Positions 22,962 to 33,937 are shown, counted from the stretch's first letter. The stretch: DNA of 64,000 bases from Aegilops tauschii subsp. strangulata (GCF_002575655.3 NC_053039.3:224521622-224585621); one strand, 5' to 3'. Made by a program: numbers and translations. Notes: generated by a model from the sequence alone, not told the origin.

Positions 22962-25900
22962 GAAAGCGCGCTCATCGAGTTGATCCGTGAGAATAGGGAC
23001 ATCTTCGCATGGAAACCTTCTGACATGCCAGGTGTACCTAGAGAACTCGCTGAGCACACTCTCAATGTTGATCCGAAATTTAAGCCGGCCAGACAGTTCC
23101 TTCGGCGGTTTAATGAAGAGAGGCGAAAGGCTATTGGTGAAGAAGTGGCCCGGCTCTTGGCGGCCGGGTTTATCGTTGAAGTCTTTCACCCAGAGTGGTT
23201 GGCTAACCCGGTGCTCGTGCTCAAGAAGAACGGCACCTGGCGTATGTGTGTGGACTACACGGACTTGAACAAGGCGTGTCCGGCTGATCCTTTTGCCCTC
23301 CCCCGTGTTGATCAAATCATTGATGCTACGGCAGGTTGCGCACGCTTAAGCTTCTTGGATGCTTATTCCGGGTATCATCAGATTAAGATGGCAGTTAAGG
23401 ACCAGGAGAAGACGGCGTTCATCACTCCCTTCGGAGCCTTCTGCTATGTGTCTATGCCCTTTGGACTCAAGTGTGCACAGGCGACTTACCAGCGTTGTGT
23501 ACAGAATTGTCTTCATAGACAGATCGGGCGCAATGTTCACGCTTACGTGGACGATATTGTGGTTAAATCCATCAAGGAGGAAACCCTAATAGATGACTTA
23601 AGGGAAACCTTCGATAATCTCCGGATCTACAAGATGATGCTTAACCCGGCCAAGTGTGTTTTTGGTGTTCCTGCAGGCAAACTATTGGGTTTCTTGGTTT
23701 CTGACAGAGGCATTGAGGCTAACCCGAAGAAGATCAAGGCCATCACCTCCCTGGCTAAGCCGGCGTGTATAAATGACGTTCAGCGTTTGGCAGGTCGCAT
23801 CGCTGCTTTAAGCCGGTTTATAAGCCGTTTGGGTGAGAAGGCTATGCCTTTATATCAGTTGATGAAGAAAACTGATACCTTTGTCTGGAATGATGCAGCT
23901 AATACCGCTTTTGAGGATTTGAAAAAGCAACTGGCAGAGCCCCCCGTCCTTGCTGCTCCGGTTGATAAGGAGCCCTTGCTACTGTATGTGGTGGAAAACG
24001 CACGGGCCGTCAGCGTGGCTATTGTGGTGGAGCGCAAGGAGGCGGGTAAGGAGCATCCGGTTCAGCGGCCGGTTTATTATGTCAGCGAAGTGCTTATTGA
24101 GTCCAAGCAGCGGTACCCGCATTGGCAGAAGCTTGTGTATGGTGTGTTCATGGCGAGCCGGAAGCTTAAGCATTATTTTCAGGGTCATCCCATCACTCTG
24201 GTCAGTTCTGCCCCTCTTGGTGATATTATCCAGAACAGAGAGGCCATAGGGAGAATTGCTAAGTGGGCTATAGAACTTGGACCTCATGGTCTCAAATATG
24301 TGCCACGCACTACTGTTAAATCTCAGGCTTTGGTGGATTTCATCAACGATTGGACAGAGTCACAAGTGCCTGAGCAAAAGCCGGATAACACTTATTGGAC
24401 TATCCACTTTGATGGGTCCAGACAGTTGGAGGGCTCGGGGGCTGGTGTTGTATTGGCTTCCCCTAAAGGTGACAAATTCCATTATGTGCTACGGTTGATG
24501 TTTCCTTGCACTAGCAATGCGGCTGAATACGAGGCTTTGCTCCACGGTCTTCGGGTGGCTAAGGAGATGAGCTTAAGCCGGGTAAGGTGCTTTGGTGACT
24601 CAGACTTGGTGGCTCAACAAGTATCAGGCACCTGGGACTCTAAGGATCCTCTCATGGCGGCTTATCGCCGCGAGGTTGATGCCATTGCTGGGCACTTTCA
24701 GGGATATCAAGTGGAGCACATTGATCGCAGGAAGAACAAGGCGGCTGATGCTTTAAGCCGGCTAGGCTCCCAGCGAAAACCGGTGCCGCCTAACACTTTC
24801 TTGGATGTCCTGTATAACCCGTCGGTTCGGTTGCCTACAGAGGAGGACTTGGCTATCCCTGACCCGGAGGCACGACTGGTGGCGGCTCTTCATGTCATAC
24901 CAGACTGGACAATGCCATATCTGGCTTATATAACCCGGGGAGAGTTGCCTGAGGATGAAACTTTGGCCAGGCAAATCACCCGGCGGGCTAAGTCAATGAT
25001 CGTCATCGATGGTGAGTTGCATCATCGCAGTGTTTCAGGGGCATTTCAGCGTTGTATCTCCCCTGAGGAAGGTCAAGAGATCTTGCGCGAGATCCATGAA
25101 GGGGATTGTGGCCATCATGCCGGTTCAAAATCTCTTGTGGCCAAGGCTTTCCGTCATGGTTTTTATTGGCTGACGGCTCACGCTGATGCAGAGGACTTGG
25201 TCAGTAAATGTGATGGTTGCCAAAGGTTCTCACGACGGGCTCATGTGCCGGCTCAGGAGTTGAGGATGATCCCAATCACTTGGCCCTTTGCGGTCTGGGG
25301 GCTTGATATGGTTGGGCCTTTTAAACGGTCCAAGGATAAGAAGACCCACCTCTTGGTGGCCGTTGACAAATTCACGAAGTGGGTGGAGGATGAGCCAGTT
25401 AGCAAGTGTGATGCAGCCACGGCGGTTCAATTTATGAAAAAGGTGATTTTCCGCTTCGGCTTTCCGCACAGCATCATAACTGACAATGGCACCAATCTAT
25501 CCAAGGGCGCTATGGAAGAATTTTGTCAACGAGAGCATATCCGACTTGATGTTTCCTCAGTGGCTCATCCCCAATCCAATGGTCAAGCTGAGAGAGCTAA
25601 CCAGGAGATTCTGAAGGGCATCAAGCCCCGGCTTTTGGTCCCTTTGCAACGGACGCCGGGTTGTTGGGTGGAGGAGTTGCCCTCCGTCTTATGGAGCATC
25701 AACACTACTCCTAACAGGTCTACAGGCTTCACGCCTTTCTTTATGGTTTATGGAGCAGAAGCAGTCCTCCCCAGCGACATCCGTCACGATTCACCTCGTG
25801 TGGCGGCTTATGTTGAGACGGATAATGAACAGGCGCGCCAAGATGCTCTGGACTTGTTGGACGAACAGCGTGATGTGGCAGCAGCCCGTTCAGCGATTTA

Positions 25901-26165
25901 CCAACAAGACCTGCGCCGTTATCATAGCCGCCGGGTCAAATCCCGGGTCTTCCAGGAAGGCGACCTTGTGCTCCGGCTCATCCAGGATCAAACAGATGCA
26001 CACAAGTTATCCCCACCTTGGGAAGGGCCCTTTGTGGTCAGCAAGAACTTGCACAACGGGTCATATTACCTCATTGATATTCGGGAACATAAAGATTCGC
26101 GTAAATCTGAGGAGGAGACCCGTCGGCCGTGGAATATAGCTCAGCTTCGGCCTTACTACACTTGA
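22962..26165 (+). CDS. Tat1 RT, RNase H, extra RNase H and integrase
   Basis: About 1,067 intact codons. Order: RT with WRMCVDYTDLNKACP and the catalytic YVDD near 23544; the element's own RNase H, degenerate (KEPLLLYVVENARAVS); an additional archaeal-type RNase H (HFDGSRQLEGSGAGVVL near 24410, then DSDLV and NKAADALSRL); integrase with a zinc finger (HHAGSKSL, then CDGC), GLDMVGPF, TDNGTNLSK and GQAERANQE, which are the DDE positions; and a C-terminal domain ending NIAQLRPYYT. No chromodomain follows. The first ATG is at 22980, but translation would come from readthrough or splicing across the upstream TAG. All catalytic motifs look intact, so this copy is the most complete enzyme source in the Tat pair. 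Confidence 0.93.
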   Translation, partial: ESALIELIRENRDIFAWKPSDMPGVPRELAEHTLNVDPKFKPARQFLRRFNEERRKAIGEEVARLLAAGFIVEVFHPEWLANPVLVLKKNGTWRMCVDYTDLNKACPADPFALPRVDQIIDATAGCARLSFLDAYSGYHQIKMAVKDQEKTAFITPFGAFCYVSMPFGLKCAQATYQRCVQNCLHRQIGRNVHAYVDDIVVKSIKEETLIDDLRETFDNLRIYKMMLNPAKCVFGVPAGKLLGFLVSDRGIEANPKKIKAITSLAKPACINDVQRLAGRIAALSRFISRLGEKAMPLYQLMKKTDTFVWNDAANTAFEDLKKQLAEPPVLAAPVDKEPLLLYVVENARAVSVAIVVERKEAGKEHPVQRPVYYVSEVLIESKQRYPHWQKLVYGVFMASRKLKHYFQGHPITLVSSAPLGDIIQNREAIGRIAKWAIELGPHGLKYVPRTTVKSQALVDFINDWTESQVPEQKPDNTYWTIHFDGSRQLEGSGAGVVLASPKGDKFHYVLRLMFPCTSNAAEYEALLHGLRVAKEMSLSRVRCFGDSDLVAQQVSGTWDSKDPLMAAYRREVDAIAGHFQGYQVEHIDRRKNKAADALSRLGSQRKPVPPNTFLDVLYNPSVRLPTEEDLAIPDPEARLVAALHVIPDWTMPYLAYITRGELPEDETLARQITRRAKSMIVIDGELHHRSVSGAFQRCISPEEGQEILREIHEGDCGHHAGSKSLVAKAFRHGFYWLTAHADAEDLVSKCDGCQRFSRRAHVPAQELRMIPITWPFAVWGLDMVGPFKRSKDKKTHLLVAVDKFTKWVEDEPVSKCDAATAVQFMKKVIFRFGFPHSIITDNGTNLSKGAMEEFCQREHIRLDVSSVAHPQSNGQAERANQEILKGIKPRLLVPLQRTPGCWVEELPSVLWSINTTPNRSTGFTPFFMVYGAEAVLPSDIRHDSPRVAAYVETDNEQARQDALDLLDEQRDVAAARSAIYQQDLRRYHSRRVKSRVFQEGDLVLRLIQDQTDAHKLSPPWEGPFVVSKNLHNGSYYLIDIREHKDSRKSEEETRRPWNIAQLRPYYT

Positions 26166-26342
26166 GCTACCGGCTCTCGTGGTGTACATATTTATCTCAG
26201 ACATGTATATATTATGATAAGCAATAAAGCAGGACCTCTGTCCTTTTTTCTCCTCCCATTATGCATGTGTTATTTTTTACATGCTGATTTAAAGGAGGAT
26301 TCGGCTTATGATCGTATTTGAGTCTAGCCGTAAGCAGTAAGG

Positions 26343-26727
26343 TCACTTGGGGGCTTCCTGTTCAAACATGGGTCGTATTCGAACCAAAGAGAACATAGCT
26401 GTCGATACCCACTTGATTGGCAAAGTGCCGAGCTCATTGGGAGGTTACCTTTGGTCATATTTGAATCATGGCTTAACCCCTCTGAGAACCGACGTGGATC
26501 GTATCCGAATCAGCGTCGTTAAACAATTTTAAGAATCACTTGGGGGCTTCCTGTTCAAACATGGGTCGTATTCGAACCAAAGAGAACATAGCTGTCGGTA
26601 CCCTCTTGATTGGCATCGCCACACCCACTGGGGGCTATATGATCGTATCTGAATCTTGGCTTAACCCCTTTGGGCCGGGTCTCTGGTCGTATTCGAACCG
26701 GAAGCCCCTAGGTTCTGATTTATCACA
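26343..26727 (+). repeat. Tandem 192-bp duplication downstream of Tat1 pol
   Basis: The stretch starting TCACTTGGGGGCTTCCTG at 26343 recurs at 26535. The first 60 or so bases are nearly identical and the rest is weaker. Both units and the following sequence contain GGTCGTATTCGAACC-like motifs. The flanking 26166-27237 is otherwise non-coding and contains several CTTGGGGGC elements that resemble the polypurine tract of this element. Confidence 0.75.
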
Positions 26728-27237
26728 AGTTTACTCTGATTATGACAAGGTGTGCATGGCCGGGTTTCACTTACCGGCTTAACTTTGGTTTACAGTGTTA
26801 GTTGAACATCATGGGTATTTTCAAGGCAAGTAAATCAGAGTTAAGTACCAACCTTACTACCCGGGTTATTTAAACCGGAAGTATGCTTACAGGCCGTTAA
26901 GTGTGTTATTACGGCTATGTTCAGAGTATAATTAAGGACCAGTCTTTTTTGATTCATATTCCGGGTTATCTATCTCAAACATCTGATTCTCAGGGCGGTA
27001 AGCCGCCTCGAGACTTGTGATTTGCCTTTCTATGCAGATATTTAAAGGCACCTTTTAAGGTTGAGGAAAAACAAAGGGATGACTATGACCCGGAGAAACA
27101 TCAAAGAGACAAATTCAAAGAGCTTTCACATTAAACGTGCACAATGGCACGGCAGGGATAAACTGTTGCACCTATTCTATTACAATAACTCTTCAAGTCT
27201 AAAAGGTGGAACAATGTTTGATAACCCGCCAGCTAAC

Positions 27238-30200
27238 TTATGACGCCTGCTGAGTGGAAGTCCCCGGCTCGTTTCTGTCTTCTCCTCCGGCTGATCCCAG
27301 GACCTCGAAGGTCGATGATTTCCAGTTGATGCCGCTGAGAGCTTCGAACTGGGCTTCTTCGTCAATTAGCCCGGCCGGGTCAATCTCCGGGGCGAAGGTG
27401 TGCTGACGAGCCGGAGGGATCAGATTGAGGGCTTCATAGCGAGGGGTTGGAATCCTCTGATTCTCTGCATCGTAACCCGGCTGGTACTTGGTTAAGTCGG
27501 TGTCGTTCCCGATGAGGGTGGCCACCGGACGTACAGCCTTCACACATGCCGCGAAGTCCTTCTGGTCGAAGGCTGAGCCGTCTTCCTTCAGGCTTGGGTA
27601 ACCCAGGGCGATGTCTGCCGGGTCTAGCTCCGGCAGGAATGCTTTGGCCCGGCTCAGCGCGGCAATTGCTCCGGCTCTCGCGGAGGCCCGTCGTAGCTCC
27701 TGGATCCGCTGCGGCAGAACAGCGAGCCGGCACAGGACTTCGGCCAGATGAGTTGGCACCTCGTTGGATAGGGCCACCACAGCTAAGGCACGCTGTGACC
27801 CGGTGTAGAGCTGTTCCACCAGGGTGTACACGGCCTTTAACTTGGTGACCACGCTCTGGTTGAGGTTGGCACTCCTGGGACCTGTTTCACAAGATCAGAT
27901 AAGCCGATGACAAGGATGAATCATGACATATACAGACTTAATGAAAGACGGTGAGGCGACTTACCGAAGATAGCAGCCACCATTTGGGAAACCTGGCGTT
28001 TTAGGCCGGAGAGCTCGGCAGTCTTCTCAGTGAGAGTTTTCTCCGCCTGTTCCGCCCGGGTGACCAGTGCGGCCTTCTCCTCAGCCCAGGCCTTCCGCTC
28101 AGCATCAAATTCGGTCTTCAGCTTCTCTTGAGCGGCGATGCTGGAGACAAACTTGGCGTTTGCCTTCCGGGTCTCCATCTCCTGTGTCTTCAGCCGGCTC
28201 TTGAGATCCGCAAGGTCCGACTCTAATTTCTTGCCAACAGCCTGCATATATTTCCGGGTTACTAACAGTCATTATATAAGTCCCAAGCGCTTTCCAAGCA
28301 AAGACACTTGGCACTTGGGGGCTAATGCATATTGAATGTATCTATCTACATACTGCCGGCTCAGTTGAGTAAGCCGGAATCTAAGTCTACAACATATTCA
28401 AGTATAAGTCATCGACTTGGGGGCTAGCATGGCAAAGGTAACTATGCAGTAAAGTAAGAAGACAACAGAAGGTTACCTCGGACTTTTGTTGAATCTGGTT
28501 AACCATGGCAACCTCGGCGTCCCGGCTCTTGTGGACTTGGTTGATGTAGCCAGAGATGAGCTCTCCAATGCTCAAGTCGGTGTAGCCGGAGAGGTCTAGG
28601 TTCACCCGGTGGGGCTGCAGTAACTCCCCCTTTGCGGAGCACTTGGCCGACGCCGTCGGTCTCCCCGGTTCAACGAATTCCGTCCGGGTGATTACCACGT
28701 CCGGGTTGTCTGCTGGAGGGGCTGAGCCGGAGGCCTCCAGGTTAACCGCCGCTTCGGTCGTTGTCTTGGTTGTCGGGGCAGGGGCTTCAGGAGTCGTGTC
28801 CATTGGAATGGTGGCTTCGGGGGCGGAGGAAGCCGGTGGTTCTTGAGCCGTCGCCTCCGGGTCAGGCAAGTTTGGCACTCTGGCTGACCTGGTTTTCTTT
28901 GCTCTTTTGGTGAGCTTTGCCTGGGCACTGAAAAAAACAGAAGTGTTAGGCACACAAAGAGTAAGTGCAGACAGATAGTATAAGGAGATTGTTATTACCC
29001 GGGTGCAGTCTTGAAGGCCGGCAGACTTGACTGCATGGAGTCACCCGAAGATGGGGAGGTCTCCTGATAATTAGAGTCAGAAGAGTTGAGTGGCTGACGG
29101 ATAACACCCGCCAACGGATGAAAAGGGTACCGGTGAGAAAAAACCTCAGTACGACGCTTCCTGGTTGCGTCGGGTAACCCGGCGGAGAGGTCGGTGTCTT
29201 TGCGGGCCCGGGTGTGACGCCGGCTTTCGTGAACCTGCTGCTTCAAAAGAAATTGAGGATCTTGATGAGCTAAAGGATGTGAAAAGCTTACTTTCCGGGT
29301 TACCCTTCGGACTTTCAGCTGTGGCAAAGGCTCCGAGTCGGAGGAAAGTGACATTACCTCTTCAACCACCGGGTTACTGGCGCCGGTGTCATCCTGTCAA
29401 GGAGCAAATGTTGATAAGGCGGACAGAAACAAACAACAAATTTGGCAAGAATTTAAAGGTTTAAGGATTACCTCTGACTCGGAGCTGTCGCTTAATTGCA
29501 GTAGCTCCGAAGCAGTGGGCCTGCTTCCCTTTTTGCGAGGGGCGGCTTTCTTGGCGGCTTTCTTCGCCTTCCTGGCCTTCTTGGCCGCCTCATGGTCATA
29601 CTTGACCCGCCAGAATTTGTCATCAGCCTGAGAAATATAGTAATGAATTCTTAAAACGGTTCAGATCAAGGTGATATGTAAAAGAAGTTGAAAACTTAAA
29701 GTCAGCGGCTTACCGCTGGGGCTGGATTGGTCTTGCAGAAGGGGGCTAGCCCGGTTCTTCCGCAGTCTGCCAAGCTCTCGTTCAGAAGAGCCTTGGTCTC
29801 CTCCTCTGCAACGTCTTCTGGAAGATCATTGCGACTGTGCCTCTGCGGGTCATCCTTTCGCCCGGTGTACTCACACATTAAGCCGGGGCGGCGGCTCAAT
29901 GGGATCACCCGCCATGAGATCCAGACCCGGACCAGGTCAATTCCGTTCAGACCGTTGCCTAGCAGGGCCTTGATCTTATTGATCGTTGGAAGCAGAGGCT
30001 GGCGTTCCGCGGCAGTCAGTTTGTCGGATAGCGAATGAGTCGGCTCTAGGCGCATTGGGCGGAAGCCGGGCAGCGGGTTCTCATCAGCCGGGGACGTATC
30101 TTGGCAGTAGAACCAAGTCATATTCCAGTCCTTAGGGTGGCTCGGCGGCTCCGCGTAAGGGAACAGACAGTCCCTACGCCGTTGGATGGAGATGCCGCCT

Positions 30201-30607
30201 AATTCCAGACTTGGTCCGTTGGCACACTCATTTTGGTGGTTTAAATAAAACAGCTCTCTGAAGAGCAGCAGACTCGGATCTTCTCCCAGATACACTTCAC
30301 AAAAGACTTGGAAGTTGCAGATGTTGGATACGGAGTTAGGTCCTATATCCTGAGGCCGAAGGTCAAAGAAGTTGAGCACGTCCCGGAAGAATTTTGAGCC
30401 GGGCGGTGCGAAGCCCCGGCTCATATGGTCCGCAAAGATCACAACCTCCCCGTCCCTCGGCTGTGGTCTTTCTTCGGACGGATCAGGGGCACGGTAGGAC
30501 ATCACTTCCTTCTTGGGCAGATATCCGGACTTAACGAAGTTGGCCAGGGTCTCGTCAGTGACGTTGGATCTCATCCAGTTGCAAGTGATGGGAGCCTTGG
30601 GAGGCAT
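27238..30607 (-). CDS. Tat1 antisense gene, six exons, Transposase_28-like protein
   Basis: Spliced gene antisense to gag-pol. Exons on the minus strand: 30607-29714, 29627-29472, 29393-28999, 28927-28477, 28241-27965 and 27881-27238. All introns are GT-AG (for example GTAAGT at 27964 and a T-rich acceptor at 28928). They join into one open frame of 938 codons plus stop with phases 0, 0, 2, 0 and 1. Exon 1 (298 codons) matches my memory of PF04195, the putative gypsy-type transposon domain (FADHMSRGFAPPGSKFFRDV). Exons 2-4 are charged or Ser/Pro/Thr-rich, exon 5 is a coiled coil (LESDLADLKSRLKTQE), and exon 6 is helical with an acidic tail. The ATG at 30607 opens the conserved domain. The function is unknown; the intact frame and splice sites argue that it was recently under selection. 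Confidence 0.85.
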
Positions 30608-31690
30608 GGTGAAGGTTGGTGGTCTATGGTAAAGAGAAAAGTGTCCGGGTTAATTGTAAGCCGGAGATTATCATTCAAACTACGATGGCGGCTTATGAAG
30701 GGGACTAATGATATATATTCAGATATGGTGGGTTATTTAAGCTGCAGGGGGTTCAGAGTAAATTGGTTATTTACGGCTTTACTACAGTTAAGCCGGAGGA
30801 TTCTACAGAGCATGGTTCTCTTTAAACCGGGAAGTTCTACGACGTGTGTTTTCTTTAAGCCGGAAATGTAAGCCACCAAGATTCAAGGGCTGCACTTATT
30901 ACTAAGTGTGGTAAAACAGGTTTCACATATTGCAGTAACTTTTTTGGATCAAAATGGTCGGGTGAAATGAAAATTTTCTAGACCTAAAAAACAGAGGCAG
31001 GAGAAGTTCTTGAGGTTGAACACGGTTCTTATGCAGTAAAAGGAGGGTTTCTTGCAGGTGAAATGGATCTCAAACATCTACCGCAGTGGTTCTACGAAGA
31101 GTTAAGATCAACAAGGGCAGTGACTACAAGAACTACCGAAACTTGTGGCTATGGTGACGAACATGAAGAACACAGACGAACTCTACCACAGATCTGTTCT
31201 AGCAAGGCAGAGGAGACTCACCGGAGTTGGGGAAGAGCGGAAGTCGCCACCGTTATCTGGTCTGAATCAGGGTGATGCAGCGGCCGGGTTGATGAAGACC
31301 AGGGGCGCGACGGCGGCGGCAGTGGCAGAGTTCGGGCAGAAGAGCGACGGCGCGAGGAGGAAGAAAGAGAGCGTGGGAGGAGCACGTTGGGCCGGCCTAT
31401 TTATAAGGCGAAGTCATAAGTGGGCGCGAGATTCAAGGAGACCACGACGTGGTTATCTCCCCCTCACGACGCCTCGATTTTCGGAAGGACAGTAAAAGCA
31501 GAGATCCGTTGCGGATCTGGCGGAGTAAAAAACGGACTTAATGGAGGATGACCTCACGGCGGATTATCCGGAGTCCAGAGGATGACGTCACTCCGGGTTA
31601 TGGCCTTCACATGAATGGTAAGCCGGAGATTTTTTCTGTCGGCAGAGTTGAAGATTGACACGAGCCGGCTCAAGTCAATCTGGGGCCTAA
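30608..31690. other. Tat1 3' region and antisense promoter area
   Basis: Non-coding sequence between the antisense ATG and the 3' LTR. It holds many AAGCCGG and CCGGGTT heptamers, and open frames on the plus strand (31063-31495) that have no domain. The minus strand has a TATA-like element at 31397-31406. It ends with the polypurine tract TCTGGGGCCTAA (31679-31690). Confidence 0.6.
31397..31406 (-). promoter_or_regulatory. Candidate TATA box for the Tat1 antisense gene
   Basis: The minus strand reads TTATAAATAG in GC-rich surroundings, about 790 bp upstream of the antisense ATG. That would imply a long or spliced 5' leader. It is placed where an antisense promoter inside the element would be expected, but no transcript data are available. 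Confidence 0.45.
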
Positions 31691-32206
31691 TGTTGAGGAT
31701 ATAGACCTTAGAGTCACCCGCCAGGAGGGCCGGGTTACTCTAATGGTCATTACCAGAAGCCCGGAGCTAAGTTTCAAGATAATGGGCCAGAGATGGGCTG
31801 AGACCCGGATATGGCTTAAAGCCCGTAGTTACAATCATTGTTATAGTAGACTTGTAGTATAAGGCAAGTATTGTTTAGAGTCCGAGCCGGACGCTCTTAT
31901 GAGCCGGCCGGGACTCTAAGGGTTGTTGGGCGTCAGCCTCCCTATATAAAGGGACGACCCGGCAGCGGTTTAAAGGCGACAACAACCTCATCGAGAGCCG
32001 GATATAGCTGTTTAGCTCCCTGGCGATCGTAACCCTAATCAATATCACCTCAAACTGGACGTAGGCTTTTACCTTCACCGTAAGGGGCCGAACCAGTATA
32101 AACCCTCGTGTTCCTTGTCCCGCATAACCCCTTCAAGCTTCCTAGTTGCGATGGCTCCACGACTAAGTCCTAGCTCGAGGACATCTGACGTGACAATTCC
32201 ACGACA
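31691..32206 (+). mobile_element. 3' LTR of Tat1
   Basis: 516-bp LTR from TGTTGAGGAT to CCACGACA, starting directly after TCTGGGGCCTAA. It contains a clean TATATAAA at 31943-31950, so transcription would begin about 30 bp on. There is no partner LTR in the window. The base after its end (32207) is inside the LTR of Tat2, so GAGCC (32207-32211) is the predicted 5-bp target duplication. Confidence 0.8.
31943..31950 (+). promoter_or_regulatory. TATA box of the Tat1 LTR
   Basis: TATATAAA followed by GGGACG, in the middle of the LTR as expected for an LTR promoter. Confidence 0.7.
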
Positions 32207-33380
32207 GAGCCAATAAAACGTCGCCGGTGCCCGGAAACGGGATGAGGCGAAGACATGCACGCCGGCGGATCTTACCCAGGTTCGGGGCTCTCCGAGGAGA
32301 TAACACCCCTAGTCCTGCTCTGCGGGGTCTCCGCATGATCACTAGATCGAGAAAGGGTAGCTACAATCGCTCCTAGAGCTGTTTGGGATCAAGGGGGAAG
32401 AAGAACAAGGCTAGCTCTTGCTTCCCTCTATCTATGGTGTGTGCGCTATGCTTGGAAGCCAACTATGCTCAGAGGCCAACCATGCTCAGAGGCCAACCCT
32501 TTGCATGGGTGCTCCGAGGGGTTTATATAGGCCTACCCCCCGGGGGTACAATGGTAATCCGGCTGGGCTCTGGTCCCAGCCGTCAGTGCCTACGCTCACC
32601 GGCTTCTCCGCCGGCTGGTGGGTCCCGCCGGCTGGTGGGTCCCGCCGGCTGGTGGGTCCCGCCGGCTGCCGGCTACTTGGTCGACAGGCCGGCCCCACCG
32701 CCTAGGGTCTTGTGGGCGGCTGCTTACTGTAGCCGCGCCTCGGATGACGAGGGCTTTGTCGAGGTAAGCATGGCTACAGTGGGCCGCCTCGGGGGCTCTC
32801 ACTGTAGCCTTACCTCGTCTTGTCTCCTTAATGGGCTCCTGCTTCGAGGAAGGGAGTAGCCGGCTTCTGGAGGCCGGCTACGCTCTTGGCCGACTGGGAA
32901 AGGCCGGGCCGCCTTCACGCCTCTCTCTGGCTGAAGGGGCCCGCCGCCCGCGGGCCGTACGGGAGTCGGTCGTGGGTGACGTCGAGGCCAGCATGGCTAC
33001 AGTGCCGAGCCGCACGGGAGACGGCCGTCCCGTACGGCCTCCTATAGCCATGCCCGCCTCGGGCTTTGGGGGTAGTGGGCCGCACTGTGGCCACACCCCG
33101 TCGTGTCACCGTTATGTGGGAACAGCTTTGGTGGTTATGGTCTCGGCCAGCTCCTAGGAGTCGGCGTCCTTCTTGGCCGGCTTCTTGGAGTCGGCCACCC
33201 CGTAGTCGTCCTGGGGAGGAGTTGGTGAGGCTGGGTCGCCTTCCGGGAGTCGGCTTCAGAGGTAGCCGGCCAGGGAAGGCGGCCCAGTGCTCGGAGTGTT
33301 TGGAGGCCCGAAGGCCTGATAATTTTTTCAGAAGAACCAGGGGCAGTCGGTTAGGCTACCCGTGGACATTTACTCCGACA
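32207..33380 (-). mobile_element. 3' LTR of Tat2, lacking its last 49 bp
   Basis: Identical to 44465-45638 over 1,174 bp apart from about two substitutions (near 32325 and 32556) and with no indels. On the minus strand it begins TGTCGGAGTA at 33380. The final 49 bp present in the other LTR (44416-44464) are absent. They should lie left of the window if Tat1 inserted here. A TATA-like CTATATAAAC is on the minus strand at 32521-32530. Multiple GTCCCGCCGGCTGGTGG units form a short tandem repeat near 32610-32665. Confidence 0.92.
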
Positions 33381-33937
33381 GTAGTCCCCGAAGCTGATTG
33401 GGCTTCGAGGTGGAGTGGGGGTTGAGAAGCTCGATCAGCTTCCTATTGTGACAAGCCGGCAGCTGGGAGCCGGCCTTGGTCAGGCGCGCCGCCTGAGTCG
33501 AAGTCTTCTGGAGTCGGAGGGCGGGAGCCCGCTGGCACGTGCCCCGGGCCACGGGCCGTCGGCGAACCACGTGGCTGGAAAGCCTGCCAGCCCACGCGCG
33601 TGACGGGACGTCGCCGCAGGGAGGGGGCCTGCCATGTCCGCGCCCCGGCCCAGGCGCGGATCCTTTGTATCCCGAAACCGCCCGCACGTTCCGTGCGGCA
33701 GTTTCGGCTCGCATTTATGCGCAATAATCGCGAGACGTGGGGGGAGTGGGCGTAGTTAATCCCACGCCCCCCCCCCCCACGCCCGGCCTCTTCGGCCTCG
33801 TGAGGCTATAAGTAGGGGGAGGTGGAGGGCGGCAGGCCCTCGCACGCTCCTCCTACTTCCACCGTCTTCTTCCTCTTGCCAGTTCTTGCGACAGCGCCTC
33901 GCCGCCGCGCTCTTCCACCACACGCTCCTCCGCCGCC
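33381..33937. other. Tat2 leader of the antisense gene and 3' terminal region
   Basis: GC-rich sequence between the 3' LTR and the antisense ATG. It includes a C-run near 33766-33779 and a promoter-like CTATAAGTAG at 33806-33815, about 130 bp before the ATG. Open frames on both strands here are compositional and show no domain. Confidence 0.6.
33806..33815 (+). promoter_or_regulatory. Candidate TATA box of the Tat2 antisense gene
   Basis: CTATAAGTAG lies about 130 bp upstream of the ATG at 33938, which has the good plant start context GCCGCCATGC. The spacing fits a short leader of about 100 nt. Confidence 0.6.

Larger units (their letters stand above)
20609..32206 (+). mobile_element. Tat1: Tat-lineage Ty3/Gypsy element, 5' end cut off
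   Basis: Plus-strand element with gag, protease, RT, RNase H, an extra archaeal-type RNase H, integrase, a long 3' region with an antisense gene, a polypurine tract and a 516-bp 3' LTR. The gag frame is open right up to 20609, so the 5' LTR, primer-binding site and start of gag were separated from it by the Tekay-like insertion and should lie left of base 1. The lineage call rests on the second RNase H before integrase and the absence of a chromodomain. Confidence 0.9.

Noticed and set aside
31063..31495. Overlapping plus-strand frames before the Tat1 3' LTR as a small gene
   Set aside because: No domain, no conserved counterpart in Tat2, and it overlaps the likely antisense promoter.
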